A stretch of 5,786 nucleotides of DNA, taken from NCBI GenBank assembly GCA_031278675.1, contig JAITJY010000079.1:1-5786 (forward strand), given 5' to 3'. Numbering within the stretch: position 1 is the first letter of the stretch; every line of letters begins with the position of its first letter. The DNA comes from Bifidobacteriaceae bacterium (GTDB taxonomy: Bacteria > Actinomycetota > Actinomycetes > Actinomycetales > WQXJ01). Below the pieces are notes generated by a model that made no database searches, was not told the DNA's origin, and was given only the letters and a program-made list of their open reading frames with translations. Shown here piece by piece: positions 1 to 5,707 of this stretch. Position numbers and translations under genes: made by a program.

Positions 1-171
1 GCCGGTCCGATGGCAACTGAGCCGCAAAGCTACCGGCGGTTGAGCCACAACGCACGCGCCGACGGAAAGCCGGATGAGCCCGCGCGCGCCTATGACAACC
101 CATTCCAGGACGCGGCGCAGCCGCGCGAGATTGCAACGACTGGCTCACTCCGGCCAAGCGCGGTGGGTTAG
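1..171 (+). CDS. possible C-terminal end of an unrecognised gene (partial, 5' end outside the window)
   Basis: Frame 1 is open from the first base to a TAG at 169-171, giving 56 residues. The other two + frames are stopped early (TGA near 16 and near 40). About three quarters of its codons end in G or C, which is compatible with coding in this genome but lower than in the clear genes. The peptide is polar and rich in Pro, Arg and Asp (for example AYDNPFQDAAQPREI) and ends in RPSAVG. I do not recognise a family. No membrane segment or motif is visible, so it would be a hydrophilic C-terminal tail. It would converge with the restriction operon, leaving about 100 bp between the stops. An internal ATG at 10-12 exists, but a start there would give only 53 codons with no clear ribosome site. 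It could also be a chance open frame. Confidence 0.35.
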   Translation, partial: AGPMATEPQSYRRLSHNARADGKPDEPARAYDNPFQDAAQPREIATTGSLRPSAVG

Positions 172-272
172 TTGCCGTTGGAACACCACCAACACCCCAA
201 CACTGGCCCAATGCCGCGTGGAACGGTGGCTCTCTAAGCCTGAAATATGCACCCATTTGCCTGACCCAGTCC
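172..272. other. convergent spacer between the partial left gene and the endonuclease gene
   Basis: This stretch has no open frame with coding character. A weak inverted repeat (GTTGG at 177-181, CCAAC at 189-193, 7-nt loop) lies just after the left stop codon, but no T-tract follows on either strand. I therefore do not call it a terminator. Confidence 0.4.
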
Positions 273-881
273 CTATGCCAGGCGCGAGCGCAGGTACTCG
301 CGAATCTCCTGTTCAATGTGAGCCGGGGTTTCCTCACGCTTGGGGTACTTGTCGGCCCATGACCGGCCCGGATGAAGCGTGTCCCAGCGCGACCGCACGC
401 CTTCGCCGCGACCACTGCCTGGGTCGTGGTTGCCGAATCCGTCCACGATCACGTTCCAGACGGGGCGGTGCCGGCGAATCATCGCGGACTCGCCAAGGGG
501 AATCCAGATGTCTTCTACCACCAACCACCGGGCAACGAAGTCCGCGATATCCAAGTTGATGGCAGCCCGGACGCTCTTGGCGTGTTCTCTGACACGGTTG
601 GCCAGCACCTTGGTCTCGCCGGACGCGGCCGTACCCACGCCCTTCCTGCCGCCGGCTGGGACCGCCTTGCCCACATATATGGGCACCGTAGCGGTCGGTG
701 TGTTGATGGCAACTAAGTCGGCATACACGGGGAACGCTCCCCGATAGTAGATCGCGTAGAGGCCGGCGCCGGTGAACAGGGGAACGTCATTGAGGGGAAC
801 CGGGATCATCTCGGTCATCCGAGTGACGATGCTGTGAGCTAACGAGTCAATGGCAAGAGGATTGAAAGCTTCAGGCGTCAT
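273..881 (-). CDS. type II restriction endonuclease, GIY-YIG superfamily, Eco29kI family
   Basis: This 202-aa protein is predicted to cut unmethylated DNA in the cytoplasm as the partner of the adjacent methyltransferase. The GIY-YIG nuclease core is complete: GLYAIYY around residues 40-46 (Tyr42) and PIYVGKA around 67-73 (Tyr69). These are followed by an Arg-x3-His pair (Arg96, His100), a catalytic Glu in PLGE (Glu131) and Asn in VWN (Asn143). Their order and spacing match the catalytic set I recall for Eco29kI (Tyr49, Tyr76, Arg104, His108, Glu142, Asn154). The family block DGFGNHDPGSGR with WD.LHPGR follows, and a short helix rich in Glu and Arg ends the protein. Eco29kI cuts CCGCGG; the same specificity here is inference. 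The ATG at 879-881 overlaps the methyltransferase TGA (ATGA). There is no strong Shine-Dalgarno, so translation is probably coupled to the upstream gene. No frameshift or missing catalytic residue is seen, so it should be active. Family assignment is firm; target sequence is not. Confidence 0.93.
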   Translation of the reverse strand: MTPEAFNPLAIDSLAHSIVTRMTEMIPVPLNDVPLFTGAGLYAIYYRGAFPVYADLVAINTPTATVPIYVGKAVPAGGRKGVGTAASGETKVLANRVREHAKSVRAAINLDIADFVARWLVVEDIWIPLGESAMIRRHRPVWNVIVDGFGNHDPGSGRGEGVRSRWDTLHPGRSWADKYPKREETPAHIEQEIREYLRSRLA

Positions 882-2071
882 GCGCTCGTTCGCTTTCTGG
901 CGGCACGCAGCCGTGCCGAAACCCCTCGCGCTCGAACTTCGGCCAACTCAAGATGCTCGTGAACCGAGGATGCCACGATCTGAGCGAGCATCACCGGGAC
1001 GGCGTTGCCGAGCTGCCGCATCGCTTCGCTCCACGGGCCGTGCAGACTGTAACGGTCAGGGAAGGTTTGGAGACGGGCGGCCTCGCGTACTGTGAAGTAG
1101 CGGACACTTCCGTCAGACCGCAGCAGCATGTTCTCCCCGCCCGGAACGCCGTGGACACCTGCCTTCAGAGCCTTCGCGGGCTTGTCGATCGGAGAGCCTA
1201 AGTGGCCTGGATAGGGACGAGCGCCCTTCTGGAGGACGTGGTTCAAGAACAGCCGACTTCCCGACTCAGTTGGCTCCGGCAGATCGCAGATGGCATCTCG
1301 AACCGTGCGCCAAGGCCTAGTGCTCATGGGGAAATCAAACAACTCGGCCTCTAGGGACAGGCGGTTGCCCTTCATGCGATGCTTGTCCCAGTATGCCCCG
1401 GTGACTTCTTTCGCGTGGCGTAAGGCCTTCGCGGAGTGTGTGGGTTCGGGGAAGGACCATTCGGCGTCCACATCAGACCGGAACCCCACCATAAACACCC
1501 GCCAGCGCTGCTGGGGAACGCCATAGTCCGCCGCGTTGACCACGGTGGTCACCACCCGGTATTGAAGGTCGTGGCGGATCGAAGTGTGTTCGGCCTGGAG
1601 GCGCTGGAAGTGTTCTGACCAGCTTTCGCCGTCCAACGCCGCGACTTCGGGATGGGCGAGGCGAAGTTGAACGTATGCGAAGTAGTCAGCAAAGCGAGGA
1701 CGGGTCAGGCCCCGAACGTTCTCAACAATAAAGGCCCTCGGCCTGACCTGGCGAACCACGTCGGCGGTGGCGGGGAACATGTCTCGTGGGTCTCCAGCGG
1801 CCATTCCCTTGCCGGCGCCGCTGAAAGGCTGGCACGGCGGTCCGCCGCTGACCAAGTCCACCGCGTCCTCGTATGCCGACCAGTCGATCTCCCGAACGTC
1901 GCCCTCGCGCACGTCAACTCCCCGCACAAGAGGGTGTCCAGCGGCCTGGTTCTCGCGCAGGGTGTCGCAGCACCAGCGGTTCCACTCCGCCACTACCTCC
2001 GTGGTGAACCCCGCCAGGTGGGTCCCCAAAGCTAGTCCCCCACCACCGGCGAACAGTTCGATAGATCTCAT
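878..2071 (-). CDS. DNA (cytosine-5) methyltransferase of the type II restriction-modification pair
   Basis: This 397-aa enzyme transfers a methyl group from S-adenosylmethionine to carbon 5 of cytosine in the target site, protecting it from the partner nuclease. The ordered motifs are all present. Motif I is IELFAGGGGLALG (residues 4-16). Motif IV is GGPPCQPFS (76-84) with catalytic Cys80. Motif VI is ENV (117-119), and motif VIII is PQQRWR (186-191). The variable target-recognition region lies roughly at 200-320, motif IX is VREAARLQTFP (328-338) and motif X is QLGNAVP (353-359). Motif I begins at residue 4, so there is no N-terminal helix-turn-helix domain of the kind that lets some C5 methyltransferases repress their own operon. 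It is the first gene of the operon, with the endonuclease start overlapping its stop by ATGA. The ATG at 2069-2071 is chosen because it places motif I normally; an out-of-frame ATG 5 bp upstream reads only ATG TCA TGA. The enzyme type is certain; the recognition site is inferred only from the partner nuclease. Confidence 0.96.
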   Translation of the reverse strand: MRSIELFAGGGGLALGTHLAGFTTEVVAEWNRWCCDTLRENQAAGHPLVRGVDVREGDVREIDWSAYEDAVDLVSGGPPCQPFSGAGKGMAAGDPRDMFPATADVVRQVRPRAFIVENVRGLTRPRFADYFAYVQLRLAHPEVAALDGESWSEHFQRLQAEHTSIRHDLQYRVVTTVVNAADYGVPQQRWRVFMVGFRSDVDAEWSFPEPTHSAKALRHAKEVTGAYWDKHRMKGNRLSLEAELFDFPMSTRPWRTVRDAICDLPEPTESGSRLFLNHVLQKGARPYPGHLGSPIDKPAKALKAGVHGVPGGENMLLRSDGSVRYFTVREAARLQTFPDRYSLHGPWSEAMRQLGNAVPVMLAQIVASSVHEHLELAEVRARGVSARLRAARKRTSA

Positions 2072-2077
2072 GACATG

Positions 2078-2083
2078 AGCCTA
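2078..2083 (-). promoter_or_regulatory. candidate -10 element for leaderless transcription of the methyltransferase
   Basis: On the minus strand TAGGCT fits the actinobacterial -10 pattern TAnnnT and ends 6 nt before the methyltransferase ATG. Initiation at the usual distance would put the first transcribed base on or within a base of the A of that ATG. The region immediately upstream has no convincing Shine-Dalgarno sequence, which fits a leaderless transcript, a common arrangement in Actinomycetota. No good TTGACA-like -35 is visible at 17-18 bp. This is inference from position and a loose consensus only. Confidence 0.35.
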
Positions 2084-2098
2084 TCTCTCGGTACTGAC

Positions 2099-2125
2099 GT
2101 CTTCCGGCCACGCCAACCCGAAGAC
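2099..2125. repeat. imperfect inverted repeat upstream of the methyltransferase start
   Basis: The arms GTCTTCCGG (2099-2107) and CCCGAAGAC (2117-2125) are complementary at 8 of 9 positions around a 9-bp centre. The repeat begins 28 bp upstream of the methyltransferase ATG and covers the expected -35 region of the candidate leaderless promoter, a typical place for an operator. No regulator gene that could bind it is visible next to it. It could also act as a hairpin only if transcription starts further upstream. Confidence 0.45.
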
Positions 2126-2182
2126 TGCGCCCGGCCGCCGTGTTGGCGACGATGCCGCCCTCCGCCGCCAAGGTGCTCACCA

Positions 2183-2202
2183 CCTGCCCCGTACGGGGCC
2201 GG
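2183..2202. repeat. palindrome in the divergent intergenic region
   Basis: GCCCCGTACGGGGC (2186-2199) is a perfect 14-bp palindrome. Allowing one mismatched pair it extends to 20 bp (2183-2202). The preceding bases 2171-2185 add another inverted repeat, AGGTG and CACCT around 5 bp. The palindrome lies 112 bp before the methyltransferase start and 210 bp before the phosphorylase start, so it could serve as an operator for either side. No T-tract follows on either strand, which argues against an intrinsic terminator. In such GC-rich DNA a palindrome of this size could arise by chance. Confidence 0.45.
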
Positions 2203-2400
2203 GCGGGGATTAGCTTCCCGGCCACCTGTGCCGTCGCCGTGATGGGGGAAAGTAGGACCGGACATAACGCCCAGCGCACCGCGCTGACCTGCGCGGACAG
2301 TTGACTTTTGGATTAGCCGAACTGCGCTGATCGTGAAACTGGGCGGGGCGCGGGCGCCGCGCACGCCCGCATGTAAGAAGATAGGGGGAGTAACGGAAGT

Positions 2401-2405
2401 GAGGT
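2401..2405 (+). promoter_or_regulatory. ribosome binding site of the GH65 gene
   Basis: GAGGT matches the anti-Shine-Dalgarno sequence and lies 6 nt before the ATG at 2412. An in-frame TAA at 2391-2393 rules out any longer start, so this site and the ATG define the protein's N-terminus. Confidence 0.7.
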
Positions 2406-2411
2406 ATCCCA

Positions 2412-4943
2412 ATGGACTGGCAGCCCCTGGTGGATCCGCTGGATCGGACCAGATTCCCCGTGGAACCGTGGTCATTTACTGAGGTGTCACCGGACTCGGC
2501 CCACCTAGGGCAAACCGAGACACTGTTTGCTGTGGCCAACGGCTACATTGGGATGCGCGGCAACCCCGAAGAAGGGCGGGTCGCCTACCAACACGGCACC
2601 TACGTCAACGGATTCCACGAAACATTCCGCATCCGGCATGCAGAAGATGCCTACGGCTTCGCCACCGTTGGTCAAACCATGGTCAACGTACCTGACACCA
2701 AAGTGATCCGGCTCTACGTGGATGACGAACCGCTACTACTGCCGGTCGCTGACCTGCCTCAATACGAGCGGCGCCTGGACTTTAGGGCTGGGGAACTGGT
2801 GCGAACGCTGACGTGGCGCACGCCATCGGGCAACCTGGCGCATATCCGGACCACGCGGCTGGCCTCCCTGCCGGAACGTCACCTTGCCGTCATGACCTAC
2901 GAAGTCACCCTGGAACGGGACGCGCCGCTGACCCTGGCCTCCCTGATGATCAACCGGCAAGACGGCGAAGACGAATACCACGTCTCAGGGCCGGATGCCG
3001 GCAACCCGACGTGGGACCCGCGCAAAGCAGAAACATTCCTGACCAGAGTGTTACAACCCGAACTGGCGGAGGTAGACCAGGCGAGCGGGCGGGTCGCGGC
3101 GGGCTACCGGTGTACCGATTCGGGCATGACCATTGCCGTGGCCATGGACCATTTCATGAACAGCGCCAGCGAGTTCACGCGGACCGTGAGCGCCGAACCG
3201 GACCTGGCTGAAGCCCGGTTCACGGTCCAAGCCAAGGCCGGCGTGCCGGTGCGCCTGGTCAAACTGGTCGCCTATCACACCTCACGCGGCGTCCCGCCGC
3301 TGGAATTAGCCTCCCGGTGCGCCCTGACATTGGACCGGGCGCGGCGCAGCGGCGTCAAGGCGCTCAAAGCTGATCAACGCGCCTATTTGGACCGGTTCTG
3401 GGAGCGGTCCGACGTGGTGATCCACGGCCAAGGCGCCACTCAACAAGCGGTCCGGTGGAATCTGTTCCAGGTTTTACAAACCACGGCCCGGGCCGAAGGC
3501 GCCGGGATTCCCGCGAAAGGACTGACCGGTTCCGGGTATTCCGGACATCATTTCTGGGACGCCGAGATCTATGTGCTGCCATTCTTGACATACACCACTC
3601 CCGAATGGTCCCGGAGCGCTTTAAGGTACCGCTACACCATGCTCGATGCCGCCCGCCGCCGCGCCGGCGAACTATCAGAAACTGGAGCGCTCTATCCCTG
3701 GCGGACCATCAACGGCGAGGAGGCCTCAGCTTTTTATGCCGCCGGGACCGCCCAATACCACATTGATGCTGATATTGCTTATGCCTTGGCCCAATATTTG
3801 CGCATAGCCGGCGATTCCGACTTCCTTGAGCGCGAAGGGATCGACATCCTGGTTGAAACCGCCCGCATGTGGCACGGGCTGGGGTTTATGCGGGCAGATG
3901 GGACCGGCGGTCCGGCCGAATTCCACATCCACGGTGTGACCGGTCCTGACGAATACACCACTGTGGTCAACGACAATCTGTTCACCAATGTGATGGCCCG
4001 GTTCAACCTGAGGGCCGCCGTGGCGGCGCTGCGCGCAATTGAACAACGCAACCCGTTAGCCTACTCTAAAGCGGTAGCGCGGCTACACATTGAACCTGAC
4101 GAAGTGGCCGGTTGGCTGGGCGCCGCTAATGCCATGCACATCCCATATGATCCACTCCTGGGCATCCATCCCCAAGATGATCAGTTCTTGCAAAAGGAAC
4201 TCTGGGACCTCGACTCTACGCCCGCTAGCCACCGGCCACTTCTGCTCCATTACCACCCGCTGGTGATTTACCGTTTCCAGGTCCTCAAACAGGCTGATGT
4301 GGTCTTGGCACAGTTTTTGTGCTCGCATGATTTTACTGCGGCCGAGAAACTCGCAGATTTTGACTATTACGACCCGCTGACCACAGGGGATTCGTCGCTG
4401 AGTGCCGTGGCGCAGGCGATCATGGCAGCCGAGGTGGGTTATCAGGAATTAGCCCAGAAGTATTTCGGGGCCGCCTTGTACGTTGACCTGACCGACCTGA
4501 CCGGCAACGCCGCCGATGGCGTCCACGTCGCCTCCGCCGGCGGGGTCTGGTCCACCCTGGTGTTCGGCTTCGCCGGGCTACGTGATTCGGACGGGACGCT
4601 GAGCTTCGATCCGCGCCTGCCCGAACTGTGGAGCGGGTTGACTTTCCGTCTTACAGCACACGGTTCGCGGATCGCCGTGACCCTGGTGCAAGACTCCATC
4701 AAGTTCACCCTGGAAGACGGCGATCCGGTAGAACTGACCGTTAGGGGAGCCCCCCACCGCATCGAAGGGCCTGATCCCGTGACCGTGGCCCTAGATGGCC
4801 AAGGGCCACGCCTGATTGGAGCACCAACCGCCCGCGACATAGCCGGTTCCCGGCGCTCCGACGGTTCTGTTATCACTGCGTCCGTCCCGCCCTCCGTCGG
4901 CGAAGCCGCCGAAACTGCGCCCACCCCACCCGACACCGCCTAG
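2412..4943 (+). CDS. GH65 glycoside phosphorylase (kojibiose/trehalose/maltose phosphorylase type)
   Basis: This 843-aa cytoplasmic enzyme should cleave an alpha-linked glucose disaccharide with phosphate, giving beta-glucose 1-phosphate and a free sugar. The N-terminal beta-sandwich begins with the family signature ETLFAVANGYIGMRGNPEEG (about residues 36-55). The (alpha/alpha)6 barrel follows, with GHHFWDAEIYVLPFL (HFWD at 380-383) and VTGPDEYT containing the catalytic acid Glu514. KELWD lies at 595-599 and the phosphate-loop region TTGDSSLS at 657-664. Many maltose phosphorylases read TTHDSSLS there; the Gly form is, as I recall, usual in actinobacterial members. A small C-terminal beta domain ends near residue 800, followed by about 40 Pro/Ala/Thr-rich residues that make it longer than the typical 750-800. 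No beta-phosphoglucomutase gene, the frequent partner, is adjacent within the window. The stop lies in an exact 39-bp repeat. Family is certain; the disaccharide cannot be decided from sequence alone. Confidence 0.93.
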   Translation: MDWQPLVDPLDRTRFPVEPWSFTEVSPDSAHLGQTETLFAVANGYIGMRGNPEEGRVAYQHGTYVNGFHETFRIRHAEDAYGFATVGQTMVNVPDTKVIRLYVDDEPLLLPVADLPQYERRLDFRAGELVRTLTWRTPSGNLAHIRTTRLASLPERHLAVMTYEVTLERDAPLTLASLMINRQDGEDEYHVSGPDAGNPTWDPRKAETFLTRVLQPELAEVDQASGRVAAGYRCTDSGMTIAVAMDHFMNSASEFTRTVSAEPDLAEARFTVQAKAGVPVRLVKLVAYHTSRGVPPLELASRCALTLDRARRSGVKALKADQRAYLDRFWERSDVVIHGQGATQQAVRWNLFQVLQTTARAEGAGIPAKGLTGSGYSGHHFWDAEIYVLPFLTYTTPEWSRSALRYRYTMLDAARRRAGELSETGALYPWRTINGEEASAFYAAGTAQYHIDADIAYALAQYLRIAGDSDFLEREGIDILVETARMWHGLGFMRADGTGGPAEFHIHGVTGPDEYTTVVNDNLFTNVMARFNLRAAVAALRAIEQRNPLAYSKAVARLHIEPDEVAGWLGAANAMHIPYDPLLGIHPQDDQFLQKELWDLDSTPASHRPLLLHYHPLVIYRFQVLKQADVVLAQFLCSHDFTAAEKLADFDYYDPLTTGDSSLSAVAQAIMAAEVGYQELAQKYFGAALYVDLTDLTGNAADGVHVASAGGVWSTLVFGFAGLRDSDGTLSFDPRLPELWSGLTFRLTAHGSRIAVTLVQDSIKFTLEDGDPVELTVRGAPHRIEGPDPVTVALDGQGPRLIGAPTARDIAGSRRSDGSVITASVPPSVGEAAETAPTPPDTA
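4905..4943 (+). repeat. 39-bp direct repeat, copy 1, containing the end of the GH65 gene
   Basis: This copy encodes the last dozen residues of the phosphorylase (ending AETAPTPPDTA) and its TAG stop. It is identical over 39 bp to 4969-5007. The flanking bases on both sides differ between copies (A and G on the left, C and A on the right), so the identity is exactly bounded. The two copies are offset by 64 bp. Confidence 0.95.
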
Positions 4944-5020
4944 CTACGTGTTGTAGTGCGCCGCGATGGCCGCCGAAACTGCGCCCACCCCACCCGACAC
5001 CGCCTAGAGGCACGCCGCGC
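4944..5020. other. convergent spacer between the GH65 and response-regulator stops
   Basis: This 77-bp gap consists of a 25-bp spacer, the second 39-bp repeat copy and 13 bp before the regulator stop. The spacer holds a very short inverted repeat (CTAC, 5 nt, GTAG at 4944-4956). No GC-rich stem followed by a T-tract is present in either direction, so no intrinsic terminator is called, although two convergent genes end here. Confidence 0.6.
4969..5007 (+). repeat. 39-bp direct repeat, copy 2, downstream of the GH65 stop
   Basis: It is an exact copy of 4905-4943. The 64-bp offset is not a multiple of three, and the copy lies after the stop codon, so it is non-coding here. The pair reads as a tandem duplication of a 64-bp unit (4905-4968) of which only the first 39 bp of the second unit remain identical. 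Confidence 0.95.
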
Positions 5021-5707
5021 TTAGGGTTTCCGCCAGCGGAAACCCACACCCCGAACCGTTTCAATCTGGTCCGCGCCGAGCTTCTTGCGGAGATAACTGA
5101 GATAGACGTCAACCACGTTCGAGCCCGGATCGTGCTCATAGCCCCACACCAACGACAAGAGTTGGCTGCGGCTGAAGACCTGGCCAGGGCGGCGCATCAG
5201 CGTCTGGGCTAGCGCAAACTCCCGGGCGGACAACGCCACCTCGCCCCCGTCGACAAAAGCCCGGCGGGTAGCCAACTCCAAGCGGACGGAACCGACGGCG
5301 AGGGCTGGAGGGGCGGCATCGTCCGCTGGGCCTGCACTTGGGTCACCGGCCGGGCGGAGACGCAAACGGACCCGGGCCAACAATTCGGCGAAACGGAACG
5401 GCTTGGTGACGTAATCATCAGCGCCGCCTTCCAGGGCGGCCACCGTGTCGGTCACTCCCGTGCGGGCGGTCAGGATGATGACCGGCGCCCTGCACTCCGC
5501 CGCGCGCAACCGGCGCAACACGGCCATGCCGTCCATGTCCGCGAGCCCCAGGTCCAGCAATACCAGATCCGGCGGTTCGGCGTGCGTCAACGCCAACGCC
5601 TCCGCGCCCGATGCCGCCCAACTCACGCCGTAGCCCACTCCCGTTAGGCCCTTGGTCAGGAAGGAGGCGATGCGTTCTTCGTCTTCGACAATCAGGATGT
5701 GGGTCAT
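5021..5707 (-). CDS. two-component response regulator, OmpR/PhoB family
   Basis: This 228-aa transcription factor is activated by phosphorylation from a sensor kinase and binds DNA. The receiver domain (about 1-117) shows the acidic pocket in VEDEE (Glu8, Asp9), phospho-acceptor Asp52 in LVLLDLG, Thr80 in ILTAR and Lys102 in TKPF. A linker rich in Pro and Ala (about 118-134) leads to a winged-helix domain with LSAREFALAQTLMRRPGQV, SRSQLLSLVWG, VDVYLSYLRKKLG and ETVRGVGFRWRKP, all diagnostic of the OmpR/PhoB class. Length is normal for the family. The ATG at 5705-5707 gives the usual short start (MTHILIVEDE). AAGG, seven bases upstream, may act as a weak ribosome site. Its start overlaps the TGA of the upstream frame by ATGA, so both are probably co-transcribed and translationally coupled. 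The cognate kinase is not in the window, and the signal and regulon cannot be deduced. There is no reason to link it to the convergent phosphorylase gene. Confidence 0.95.
   Translation of the reverse strand: MTHILIVEDEERIASFLTKGLTGVGYGVSWAASGAEALALTHAEPPDLVLLDLGLADMDGMAVLRRLRAAECRAPVIILTARTGVTDTVAALEGGADDYVTKPFRFAELLARVRLRLRPAGDPSAGPADDAAPPALAVGSVRLELATRRAFVDGGEVALSAREFALAQTLMRRPGQVFSRSQLLSLVWGYEHDPGSNVVDVYLSYLRKKLGADQIETVRGVGFRWRKP

Larger units (their letters stand above)
2072..2411. other. divergent intergenic control region between the restriction operon and the phosphorylase gene
   Basis: This stretch of about 340 bp separates two divergent genes and must hold both promoters. It contains two inverted repeats (listed separately), a possible leaderless -10 for the methyltransferase and a good ribosome site for the phosphorylase. 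Short open frames exist on both strands, for example + strand 2152-2304 (50 codons) and a minus-strand frame from 2279 running into the methyltransferase gene. None has a ribosome site or recognisable protein features, so I do not call a gene here. I see no controller-protein (C protein) gene, which many type II systems carry in this position. Confidence 0.7.

Noticed and set aside
74..559. 161-codon + strand open frame over the left spacer and the endonuclease gene
   Set aside because: It is antisense to the endonuclease over half its length and its protein is Arg/Pro/Ser-rich low-quality sequence with no motif; it is a shadow frame of GC-rich DNA.
1914..2279. 121-codon minus-strand open frame running from the intergenic region into the methyltransferase gene
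   Set aside because: It overlaps the methyltransferase N-terminus out of frame where motif I fixes the true frame, and it has no ribosome site or recognisable domain. The intergenic part reads smoothly but equally well on the other strand, as expected of GC-rich DNA.
2152..2304. 50-codon + strand frame in the divergent spacer, considered as a small controller protein
   Set aside because: It shows no helix-turn-helix pattern, no Shine-Dalgarno before its ATG, and lies on the strand opposite to the restriction operon.
2301..2306. TTGACT as a -35 element for the phosphorylase gene
   Set aside because: It resembles TTGACA, but no acceptable -10 hexamer lies 16-19 bp downstream, so no promoter is called.
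4944..4956. CTAC/GTAG inverted repeat as a terminator between the convergent genes
   Set aside because: The stem is only 4 bp and no T-run follows on either strand.
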